The notes below the pieces were generated by a model. It ran no database searches and was not told the origin of the DNA. It saw only the letters and a program-made list of their open reading frames with translations. The translations under genes and the position numbers were made by a program. Below, piece after piece: positions 48,307 to 55,764 of a stretch of DNA of 64,000 bases (its first letter is position 1; every line of letters starts with the position of its first letter). The DNA is taken from NCBI RefSeq assembly GCF_030866825.1, contig NZ_CP133020.1, forward strand, positions 806,001 to 870,000, in the 5' to 3' direction. This DNA is from Rathayibacter sp. SW19 (GTDB taxonomy: Bacteria > Actinomycetota > Actinomycetes > Actinomycetales > Microbacteriaceae).

Positions 48307-49574
48307 GCGGCGAGCTCAACCGTCATCGGGATCGTCACGCGCAGGGTTGTGCCGGTGCCGGCGGTGCCGGAAACGTCCAGGCTGCCGCCGACCAGGGCGA
48401 CCCGGTCGCGCATTCCGCCCAACCCGAAACCGGTCTCTGACGCGGGGGAGTAGTCGGCGATGCCGCATCCGTTATCTTGAACGGTCAGCTGCACCGCAGC
48501 GCCGTCTTGGCTGACGCACACCCGCGCTTCGGATGCCTGCGCGTGCTTTCGCACATTCGCCAACCCTTCCTGGGCGCAGCGCAGCAGCACGACCTCGAGC
48601 TCTCTCGGCACAGCGGATGCCGTCACCGACGCGCTCACCCGCACTCCCGTTTCGCGGTCGAACCGGTTGGCGAGGCGGGTCATGACCTCCGCCAGACTCG
48701 AGTCGCCGACGGTCACCGGTGCGAGCGCCGCCACGAGGGAGCGTGCCTCGGTCAGCGCGTCGCGGGCGGTCGTCTCGATGAGGTCGATGCTCTCAAGTGC
48801 GCGCGTCACGGCAGGCCCGAGGGCAAGTGGGAGTTCGCCACGGGCGCGCTGGGCTAGCATGACCAGGCTGGTCAGGCTCTGAGCGATCGTGTCATGGATC
48901 TCGCGGGCAATCCGCTCCCGTTCGCTTGCAACGCCGGCCTCATGGTTGGCGGCGGCGAGTTCGCTCTGCACGGAGCGCAATTCTTGCAGGAGATGCCCGC
49001 GTCGCGCGCTGTCGCTCACGATGTGGGTGATCCAGAGGCCGAGCGCCAGGCTGAACAGCAACGACAGCCCTTGCATCATCACGGCCTGCGTGACCGCGTC
49101 GATCGAGAAGCCGAAGCCGAACGCGAACCCGACGGCGACCGCGACGATCAGGACGATGTTGTATGCGATCGCCTGGCGTGTGTCGTCGATGATGCACCAC
49201 AGGTACGGGATCGCGATCGCCTGTAGCGTCGCCAGCGACGGAGTGAACGCGGCCGCCAGCGCACAAGCCGCAATCAGCACGAGAACGAACGGCAGCGCAA
49301 GCGGCGGGGCCGACAGCGCTCGTCGGCCGAACGCGAGGTAGCAGGCGCCGACGACGCCGAGAACGATGTTGGCACCCCAGTGAGCGGCGGCGGTCGGCGA
49401 GTAGCTGATCAACGCCATCAGAGCCAGCAGCGGCAGGCTGAGGCCGAACGCAAGATCCCACCACTTGGTCGAGTGCATGTCGATCACGGCACTGGTCGAC
49501 TCGCCCTGCAGGGCCGCGCCTGTGCGATCGCAGGCCTGATCATTGAGTTGCGTGTGCGCTTCGTCGTGCGTCAT
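48303..49574 (-). CDS. Sensor histidine kinase, NarX/DesK-type
   Basis: 423 residues from the ATG that has GAAAGAG 6 bases upstream; a start five codons earlier is possible. Five or six N-terminal membrane helices (about 30-185) form the sensor. Then come a HisKA_3 dimerisation domain with ERIAREIHDTIAQSL (phospho-His) and an ATPase domain with ANVRKHAQA (N box), DNGCGI and GFGLGGMRDRV (G boxes). Pairs with the regulator that overlaps its stop codon. Upstream in the same direction is an ABC exporter, a usual arrangement for envelope-stress or antibiotic sensing. Confidence 0.93.
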   Translation of the reverse strand: MTHDEAHTQLNDQACDRTGAALQGESTSAVIDMHSTKWWDLAFGLSLPLLALMALISYSPTAAAHWGANIVLGVVGACYLAFGRRALSAPPLALPFVLVLIAACALAAAFTPSLATLQAIAIPYLWCIIDDTRQAIAYNIVLIVAVAVGFAFGFGFSIDAVTQAVMMQGLSLLFSLALGLWITHIVSDSARRGHLLQELRSVQSELAAANHEAGVASERERIAREIHDTIAQSLTSLVMLAQRARGELPLALGPAVTRALESIDLIETTARDALTEARSLVAALAPVTVGDSSLAEVMTRLANRFDRETGVRVSASVTASAVPRELEVVLLRCAQEGLANVRKHAQASEARVCVSQDGAAVQLTVQDNGCGIADYSPASETGFGLGGMRDRVALVGGSLDVSGTAGTGTTLRVTIPMTVELAA

Positions 49575-49641
49575 GGTGCGCTCTTTCATGCGGTGTTACG
49601 TGTGCGCGGATGCTGTTATCGAGGGTACGCGCCCCGAGACC

Positions 49642-49805
49642 TTGGTGGTCGAGTAGCGAGGTTGTTGGTCGAGTAGGGAGGTTGTTGGTCGAGTGGCGAG
49701 GTTGAGGTTCGAGTAGCGACCTTGTTGGTCGAGTAGGCCGCCCGCGGCCGTATCGAGACCCCGCAGCGAGATCTCATAGTCTCGATACGCTGCACCACTC
49801 GACCA
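49642..49805. repeat. Five 20-bp tandem units ending in a full type A repeat
   Basis: Units of TTGTTGGTCGAGTAGCGAGG type start at 49642, 49662, 49682, 49702 and 49722. The last runs into a complete reverse type A repeat ending GTATCGAGACC at 49760. A forward partial copy (TCTCGATACGCTG...CCACTCGACCA) closes the block. It fills the gap between the permease and kinase genes. Confidence 0.85.
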
Positions 49806-49839
49806 TCGAACCCGGCCACCGTGCACGGCATCCGCTGCA

Positions 49840-50694
49840 TCACGTGTCCTTGCGGATCCAGCGGAATGTCACACGGCAAAGCACGATTCCGATGATGAGC
49901 CAGGCGAACAGCGCGACCGCGACCCAGCCGAGGTTCCAGCTGCCGCCCTGCTCGGCCGAGGCGAAACTGGCCGGCAGGAACACGGCGCGCATGCCCTGCG
50001 CCATCCACTTCAGCGGAAAGATGCTCGCCACATTCTGCAACCACGTCGGCAGCATCGTGAACTGCAGATAAACGCCGGAGATGAACTGCAGGATCAGTGT
50101 GATCGGAATGACCACCGCCGTCGCGCTCTTGCCGGTTCTGGGTAGGCCGGAGAGAGCGATCCCGAGCACAGCGGATGCCGCAATCCCAACCACGAATACC
50201 CACGCAAAGGTGAGCCAGCTGCCGGCATCCGTCGGCAATGCCACGTTGAATGCGAAGCGGGCGACGAGCAATAGCAGAATCGTCTGCATGATGCCGGTCA
50301 TCAGCACCTGCCCGAACTTGCCGATGAAATAGCTCATCATCGGCAGGGGAGTGCCGCTGAGCCGCTTCAGCGTTCCGTCGCCCTTCTCGCCGGCGATGTC
50401 GACCGCGAGGTTCTGCAGGCCGCTGAGCAGCACACCGGCGGCGAGCATTCCCGGCAGGTAGTAGGCCGCGATCGTGATGCCGCCCGAACCGTCGGGGTTC
50501 GTGCCGAGCTTGCCCTGCGAACTGAATGCCACAGCGAAGATCGACAGCATCACAACGGGGAACAGGAAGGTGAAGAACACTGTGTCGCCGCGACGAAAGT
50601 ACGTCTTGACCTCGTAGCCGATCCGGCTGACCCCGAGACGGATGCCGCGCCCCGCGGGCAGCGCGGTCACCCTGGTGTCGATTGTGGTGCTCAT
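49840..50694 (-). CDS. ABC-2 type permease
   Basis: 284 residues with six predicted membrane helices and a large extracellular loop after helix 1 (SSQGKLGTNPDGSGGITIAA). It has the ABC-2 pattern LAVDIAGEKGDGTLKRLSGTPLP between helices 2 and 3. Its ATG overlaps the stop of the ATPase gene (ATGA), so the two are made together as an exporter of the DrrAB kind. Substrate unknown; the adjacent kinase/regulator pair suggests a role in drug or envelope-stress response. Confidence 0.92.
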   Translation of the reverse strand: MSTTIDTRVTALPAGRGIRLGVSRIGYEVKTYFRRGDTVFFTFLFPVVMLSIFAVAFSSQGKLGTNPDGSGGITIAAYYLPGMLAAGVLLSGLQNLAVDIAGEKGDGTLKRLSGTPLPMMSYFIGKFGQVLMTGIMQTILLLLVARFAFNVALPTDAGSWLTFAWVFVVGIAASAVLGIALSGLPRTGKSATAVVIPITLILQFISGVYLQFTMLPTWLQNVASIFPLKWMAQGMRAVFLPASFASAEQGGSWNLGWVAVALFAWLIIGIVLCRVTFRWIRKDT

Positions 50695-51725
50695 GCGTGT
50701 GTCTCCGTTCGACGCTGATCGAGGAGGCCGCTTGCGGCCGTCTCGAGATCCGATGACGCGTGGGTGCCTGGGTCTCGATACGTCCGCTCGCCCTTCGGCT
50801 TGCGCTCAGGGACCGAAAGCTCGCGGGCTACTCGACCAGCGAGGGCGGGGGTGGGGGCAGGGTCGGCGGCCGGCGCATCCGTTACGTTCAGCATCTGCAG
50901 GTAGATGTCTTCCAGGCTCGGGCGGATCACCTCGAGCGCTTCCGGTTCGCCGCCAAGGCGAGCGACCAGCTGCGCGACGAGTGCGCCCGGATTCGTCGTG
51001 CGCTCCTCTCGCAACGCGGATGCTTCGCGCCAGCGCACGACGGGCACGCGCGCATCCGCCCCGCCGATTTCGTCGATCGGGCCGATCTCGACGAGCTTGC
51101 CGCCCGCGATGACCGCGGCGCGGTCGCCGAGCTGCGCGGCCTCGTCGAGGTAGTGCGTTGTCAGCAGGATTGTCGTTCCTTCTGCCTTGAGCCCACGGAT
51201 CAGGCCCCAGAATTCGTGACGCGCCTCGGGGTCGAATCCGGTGGTCGGCTCATCGAGAAAGAGCAGTTGCGGGTGGCCGATGATGCCGAGGGCGACGTCT
51301 AACCGGCGGCGCTGCCCGCCGGACAATGCCCGGATGCGGGTCTTCGCCTTGTGCGTCATTCCGATGGATTCGATCACCTCGTCGACATTGCGCGGGTTCG
51401 GGTAGAAGCCTGCGAAGTGTGCGAGCTGCTCGTGCACCGTCACATCGCCCGGCTCACCGGTGGACTGCAGCACGATGCCGAGCTGCGCCTTCCAGGCGAG
51501 CGAGCCGTGTTGGGGGTCGACGCCGAGCACGGTCGCCTCGCCGCCGGACCGGTCCCGATAACCCTCGAGAATCTCAATCGTCGTGGATTTTCCCGCACCA
51601 TTCGGGCCGAGCAGCGCAAGGGTCTCACCGCGCTGAATGTCGAAGGTCACGCCATCGAGTGCGGTCAGATTGCCGTAGTTTTTGCGCAGGTCGCGAACGC
51701 TCACAACGGGGTCGGATGCTGTCAT
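50691..51725 (-). CDS. ABC exporter ATPase with a repeat-encoded C-terminal tail
   Basis: 344 residues from ATG 51725 (MTASDPVVSVRDLRKNYG); the longer open frame upstream is not protein-like. Motifs: Walker A GPNGAGKST, signature LSGGQRRRLDVAL, Walker B LLFLDEPTTGFDP, H-loop TTHYLDEA. DrrA-type C-terminal region up to about residue 290 (LEDIYLQMLNVTDA). The last about 45 residues (AGRVARELSVPERKPKGERT ... LETAASGLLDQRRTETHA) are encoded by small palindromic repeats, yet the stop still overlaps the permease start by four bases. The tail is therefore probably present in the protein. Confidence 0.92.
   Translation of the reverse strand: MTASDPVVSVRDLRKNYGNLTALDGVTFDIQRGETLALLGPNGAGKSTTIEILEGYRDRSGGEATVLGVDPQHGSLAWKAQLGIVLQSTGEPGDVTVHEQLAHFAGFYPNPRNVDEVIESIGMTHKAKTRIRALSGGQRRRLDVALGIIGHPQLLFLDEPTTGFDPEARHEFWGLIRGLKAEGTTILLTTHYLDEAAQLGDRAAVIAGGKLVEIGPIDEIGGADARVPVVRWREASALREERTTNPGALVAQLVARLGGEPEALEVIRPSLEDIYLQMLNVTDAPAADPAPTPALAGRVARELSVPERKPKGERTYRDPGTHASSDLETAASGLLDQRRTETHA
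50714..50841. repeat. Type A repeats with a type B repeat nested inside
   Basis: A reverse copy (CTGATCGAGGAGGCC...CTCGAGATCC) at 50714-50751 and a forward copy at 50771-50841. The inner part of the forward copy is interrupted by a type B unit, CCCTTCGGCTTGCGCTCAGG, at about 50791-50814. All of it lies in the 3' end of the ATPase gene. Confidence 0.85.
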
Positions 51726-51861
51726 GCACTCAGGATCGCAGCCAACGCCCGCGGGCGGTAGCGTCCGACCGGTCGATTCTGAGCATCCACCGGTCGGTTG
51801 ATGCCTAGCAAAGTCGCACTCGATGACCGGGTTGCATTCGGTTGCAAGGCTTGCACTCAGT

Positions 51862-51932
51862 TGCAAGGAGATAGTCCAGTTCGGAGGGCCAATTCGCCGA
51901 ATTCGTCCTTGACACTCGACTATCTCCTGCAA
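51862..51932. repeat. Palindromic element, type D, left copy
   Basis: About 70 bp with ends GGAGATAGTC and GACTATCTCC (perfect 10-bp inverted repeat) and an inner near-palindrome around AATTCGCCGAATT. It is related to the copy on the other side of the broken DUF559-type gene. Confidence 0.75.
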
Positions 51933-51965
51933 TCCGTGGGCATAACGGCTCGGCGCGGCACCGGG

Positions 51966-52813
51966 TCAGGCGCGGTGAAGGCCTTGGGCGATCGAGAGCA
52001 GGATTTCCTTTTCAACCCGGGTCCATTCGAACAAGATCTCTTTGTAGTCGTAGCGCAGAACGGTGTAGCCGCGTAGAACCAGTTCCCGGTCCTGGGAAAT
52101 GTCCTTGCGTCGCTGCTCGGGTGAGGAATGATGTGCGAATCCGTCGATTTGCAAAACGAGTCGTTCGCCGATCAGGCCGTCGACCGCGTGGCCGCAGAGC
52201 ACCACTTGTTGCCGAACCGTAATACCTATGAGCGCAAGGCGACTGGCTGGGAGCGTCTCGATCCCTGAATCCGAAAAACAGGTGCTTGCTGTCCGCACCG
52301 CTCGGGCCGCTTCGCTGCGCAGCGGAAGTTGAGCCAGCTCTTCCTCGGAGGTGAGGCCGCGATTGAGAGCGGAATCCCACACGACCAAGGCCTTTTCGAA
52401 CGGTTGGCAATCGGCGATCTGCACAAGCGCATTCTCGATCGGTTCGATCAGGGCGTAGCGGCCGACAGGCACGAGGTCGCGGCCCAATGCAACCGCTGGC
52501 CTTTTGATGCCTTGTATGTTGAGTGCGGTGAAACGCTGAGATGTTGAAGCTTGTCGTCGATGGTCCAGAGTTTCAACCGTTTCGCAAGGCTGAGGCACGC
52601 GATCCGGCCTCCAGCCCGCGCGGTTACCCGCAGGTCTGCTCGTACAGTCGACAGCGCCAACCAATCCCGGCGAATGCGTGTTACTCGCCTTTGCGCAATC
52701 GCAGCATGCAACTCGTAGCGTGTGTAACCGGCACGCAGAGCCTCGTGGGCGTGTGCGATACCTTTGCGTTCGGGCTTGGCCAACCACTTCTGCAGTGGTT
52801 CCTTCTGTTCCAT
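51966..52813 (-). pseudogene. Frame-broken DUF559/AbiEi-type gene
   Basis: The N-terminal half in one frame (MEQKEPLQKWLAKPERKGIA, then AALSLAKRL-like winged-helix sequence) resembles the AbiEi-type domain of actinobacterial antitoxin-like proteins. It runs to a stop near 52448. The C-terminal half lies in another frame from about 52490 (LGRDLVPVGRYALIEPIENA onward). It shows the DUF559/Vsr-like nuclease pattern: VVWDSALN, RLVLQIDGFAHHSSPEQRRK and GYTVLRYDYKEIL. Together they make the usual 280-residue protein, so one frameshift near 52490-52510 explains the break. A sequencing error or a programmed shift cannot be excluded. Confidence 0.75.
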
Positions 52814-52927
52814 GACCAGCAGTCTCCCCGCTGGCGCAAGCCACGGGCCGGTATCCGGGCCGATCTGTGGAAAACTGCCCCTGTGTGAAGGGCCCGCCCA
52901 GCGTCGGTCCTGCAAAAATGCGGAGGG

Positions 52928-53000
52928 TTCAAAGGAGATAGTCGAGTTCGAAGGACGATTTCGGCCGAAGTCGCCATATAACTCGATTATCACCTTCAAA
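52928..53000. repeat. Palindromic element, type D, right copy
   Basis: About 70 bp with AAGGAGATAGTCGAGTTCGA at one end and ACTCGATTATCACCTT at the other, inner GATTTCGGCCGAAGTC. Related to the left copy, same direction. Lies upstream of the broken gene. Confidence 0.75.
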
Positions 53001-53110
53001 TCCGGCGCGCACGGCAGCCGGCGCGCACGGCCGCCTGCGCGCTGCATTCTGTCTGCAGCAATTGCGGGCCGGTAGGCTGGCTTGCGGCGCCAGTACAGCA
53101 AGGGGACAGA

Positions 53111-54316
53111 ATGAGTGATCCGTCGGATAGTGGCGTCGCGCCGCTGCCGGGCACTCAGCCGGGCGTGGAGCAGCAAGTCGCACCCCAGCAGAGGCCGCCA
53201 CAGGCTGGGGCGCAAAATATGTCGCTTGAGGAATATGAACGGCAGACATACCCCGAGCCGTATGCCCAGCCCCAGCCCCAGCTCCAACCCCAACCCCAAC
53301 CGTCGAAAAGGAAGCGCACCGGGCTCATCGTCGGGCTGGTCTCCGGCGGCGCACTCCTGTTGCTCATGATCGTCGCGGGCATCATCGGCGCGGTCGCGCT
53401 GTCAACGTCGCATTCTCCTGAACACCCCGTAACGGCATACCTGCACGCGCTGAAAAGCGGGAACGCATCAGAAGCGCTGCGTCTCAGCGGCGTGCACGCG
53501 ACATCCGCAGATCTTCTGCTGACGGATGCCGCCTACCGCGCCTCCACCGACCACATCAGCACCTTCACGATCGGCACGACAACCACCGACGGCGATACCG
53601 CAACCGTGACCGCTCGACTGACGCAGGGCGCGCAGCACTATGAGCAGACCTTCACGCTTCAGAAAACGGGAACCGACCTGCTGCTCTTTCCCACCTGGCA
53701 GTTGCGGCCCGTGCAGCTGGGTGCTGTTCTCCTCCGCGTGAACGGCCCACCGGATGCCGCGCTGACCGTCGCCGGTATCGCCGCGCCTGCCGGCGCAACC
53801 GTGCAGCTTGTGGCGCTGCCGGGCACGTATCCGATCGCAGCGACGACCGCATCGAAGTGGTACACGCTGAACGACGCAAGTGCAACGGTGATCGGGTTCG
53901 GCGCTGCCGGCTCGCGGCCTGTGACGGTGACCGCAACCCTCACGCAGCAAGGCCTGGCGGCCGCGACGGATGCGGTCAATAACTACCTCGACGGATGCGC
54001 CGCAGCCGCCACCTTCATGCCACCGAACTGCCCGTTCGGTGCCACGGGCCAAGACCCTGCATACACGTACAGCAACGAGAAGTGGACGATTGATCCCCGC
54101 CCGACCATCGAGATCGGGGCGTGGCGTTCGGGCGGCTGGAGCGTGACAACGACGACACCCGGCGCCGCCACGTTCACCGCAGATGTCTCCAACGCCACAG
54201 GGCACGGCACGTCGAGCACCGATCCCATTCCGGTGCGGGTGGCCGGCTCCATCACGAAGATCGATGACTCCGGGGCAACGTTCTCGACGACGGTGGTTGA
54301 GCCGGCGACGGCGTGA
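53111..54316 (+). CDS. Membrane-anchored protein with Pro/Gln-rich N-terminus
   Basis: 401 residues, ATG with GGGGACAG upstream. Residues 1-70 are cytoplasmic, Pro/Gln-rich (a QPQPQLQPQPQPS run). One membrane helix spans about 72-96. The outside part begins with a small domain resembling DUF4878-type helical units (PEHPVTAYLHALKSGNASEA), followed by several beta domains. A Cys pair (DGCAAAATFMPPNCPFGAT) lies near residue 300. No enzyme motif. It is likely a surface-exposed protein of the kind common in actinobacteria. A type A repeat starts almost at the stop codon. Confidence 0.85.
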   Translation: MSDPSDSGVAPLPGTQPGVEQQVAPQQRPPQAGAQNMSLEEYERQTYPEPYAQPQPQLQPQPQPSKRKRTGLIVGLVSGGALLLLMIVAGIIGAVALSTSHSPEHPVTAYLHALKSGNASEALRLSGVHATSADLLLTDAAYRASTDHISTFTIGTTTTDGDTATVTARLTQGAQHYEQTFTLQKTGTDLLLFPTWQLRPVQLGAVLLRVNGPPDAALTVAGIAAPAGATVQLVALPGTYPIAATTASKWYTLNDASATVIGFGAAGSRPVTVTATLTQQGLAAATDAVNNYLDGCAAAATFMPPNCPFGATGQDPAYTYSNEKWTIDPRPTIEIGAWRSGGWSVTTTTPGAATFTADVSNATGHGTSSTDPIPVRVAGSITKIDDSGATFSTTVVEPATA

Positions 54317-54319
54317 GGG

Positions 54320-54498
54320 GGTCTCGATACGCCTGCTCGCTGCGCTCGCGGGCTACTCGACCAGCGGTGGCATGGGTACCGGTGGTCGAGTAACGTCGCG
54401 AGGAACGAGCGCCGTGTATCGAGACTGGGCTGGTTCGCACGCACGGGAGGGGGTCTCGATACGCCTGCTCGCTGCGCGAGCGGGCTACTCGACCAGCG
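54320..54498. repeat. Three type A repeats (forward, reverse, forward)
   Basis: Forward copies at 54320-54366 and 54452-54498 and a reverse copy at 54384-54425. The first is the closest match to the copy inside the prepilin peptidase gene. Confidence 0.9.
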
Positions 54499-54763
54499 GG
54501 GGGCGGTCAGCCAAAGTAGCTCAGAAGTGCTATTCTTTTTGGGTGTGCGCTTTGTCGCGCGCTCGTTCCGTGCCCGAAATCCGGATGCCCCGCATCCGTT
54601 CGATCCGGACCGCGTGCAGGCACGTACCGATCCATGTTGGGCGATCAGTCGCCCCCACGGCATACCATCCAGCGAACAGAATTCATTCTGAGATGCTGCC
54701 TGGTCAAGCAAGCAACACAAGCAACACACTGTCACCGTGCAGTTCATTTACAAGGAGTAAGTA
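54499..54763 (+). other. Leader region of the ribosomal str operon
   Basis: No gene. It should hold the rpsL promoter (an AT-richer patch with TATTCT near 54530 is a weak -10 candidate) and a long 5' UTR ending in AAGGAG before the GTG. Confidence 0.5.
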
Positions 54764-55138
54764 GTGCCAACCATTCAGCAGTTGGTTCGGAAGGGTCGCA
54801 CCCCCAAGGTCACGAAGACCAAGGCGCCTGCCCTGAAGTCCAACCCGCAGCAGCGCGGCGTTTGCACCCGCGTTTACACGACCACGCCCAAGAAGCCGAA
54901 CTCGGCTCTGCGCAAGGTCGCTCGTGTCAAGCTCTCCAACGGCACCGAGGTCACCGCGTACATTCCCGGTGAGGGCCACAACCTGCAAGAGCACTCGATG
55001 GTGCTCGTTCGCGGCGGTCGTGTGAAAGACCTCCCCGGTGTTCGCTACAAGATCGTTCGCGGCGCACTGGACACCCAGGCCGTCAAGAACCGCAAGCAGG
55101 CTCGCAGCCGTTACGGCGCGAAGATGGAGAAGAAGTAA
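54764..55138 (+). CDS. rpsL: 30S ribosomal protein S12
   Basis: 124 residues, GTG start with AAGGAG upstream. Core motifs TTPKKPNSALRKVARVKLSN and GRVKDLPGVRYKIVRG. Lys43 and Lys88 are both present, so the classic streptomycin-resistance changes are absent. The loop reads PGEGHNLQEHSMV; many relatives have Ile in place of that Glu. The stop shares a base with the rpsG start (TAATG). Confidence 0.98.
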   Translation: MPTIQQLVRKGRTPKVTKTKAPALKSNPQQRGVCTRVYTTTPKKPNSALRKVARVKLSNGTEVTAYIPGEGHNLQEHSMVLVRGGRVKDLPGVRYKIVRGALDTQAVKNRKQARSRYGAKMEKK

Positions 55139-55608
55139 TGCCTCGCAAGGGTCCCGCCCCGAAGCGTCCCGTTGTCGCTGACCCCGTCTACGGCGCGCCC
55201 ATCGTCAGCCAGCTGGTCAACAAGATCCTGCTCGACGGCAAGAAGGGCCTCGCCGAGCGCATCGTCTACGGTGCACTTGAGGGCGTCTCTGCCAAGAACG
55301 GCCAGGATGCGATCGTCACGCTCAAGAAGGCGCTCGATAACGTGCGCCCCACCATTGAGGTCAAGAGCCGCCGCGTCGGTGGTTCGACCTACCAGGTGCC
55401 GATCGAGGTCAAGCCGCACCGTGCGAACACGCTCGCGCTGCGCTGGCTGACCAGCTATGCAAAGGCTCGTCGCGAGAAGACGATGACCGAGCGCCTCACC
55501 AACGAGATCCTGGACGCGTCCAACGGTCTCGGCGCCGCCGTCAAGCGTCGCGAAGACACGCACAAGATGGCCGAGTCGAACAAGGCCTTCGCACACTACC
55601 GCTGGTAA
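55138..55608 (+). CDS. rpsG: 30S ribosomal protein S7
   Basis: 156 residues, normal length. Begins MPRKGPAPKRPVVADPVYGA; motifs YQVPIEVKPHRANTLALRWL and AESNKAFAHYRW at the C-terminus. Head-domain assembly protein of the small subunit. Overlaps rpsL by one base. The gap to fusA is 156 bases and holds a long palindrome made of two repeats. Confidence 0.98.
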   Translation: MPRKGPAPKRPVVADPVYGAPIVSQLVNKILLDGKKGLAERIVYGALEGVSAKNGQDAIVTLKKALDNVRPTIEVKSRRVGGSTYQVPIEVKPHRANTLALRWLTSYAKARREKTMTERLTNEILDASNGLGAAVKRREDTHKMAESNKAFAHYRW

Positions 55609-55635
55609 TAACAACACAGCATCACAGCATCCCGT

Positions 55636-55730
55636 CGTTGGTCGAGTAACGAGCGCCAGCGAGTGTATCGAGACCTTCCCCCCGAGCTAAGGGGGTCTCG
55701 ATACGCTCGTTCCTCGCTACTCGACCAACG
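55636..55730. repeat. Inverted pair of type A repeats between rpsG and fusA
   Basis: Left arm 55636-55675 (CGTTGGTCGAGTA...TATCGAGACC) and right arm 55694-55730 (GGTCTCGATACG...TACTCGACCAACG) can pair along most of their length. In the str mRNA this forms a long hairpin that could affect processing or the ratio of S12/S7 to EF-G. Confidence 0.88.
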
Positions 55731-55764
55731 AAGAACATCAACATCTTTCGTAAGGAATCCCCAA

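Noticed and set aside
52448..53299. Long minus-strand frame read as one protein from 53299
   Set aside because: The part upstream of 52813 is low-complexity and antisense to a better gene and a repeat; only the segment from the ATG at 52813 matches a family.
55663..55764. Upstream extension of fusA
   Set aside because: The extra residues come from the palindromic repeat; GTG 55765 has a ribosome site and gives the normal EF-G start.
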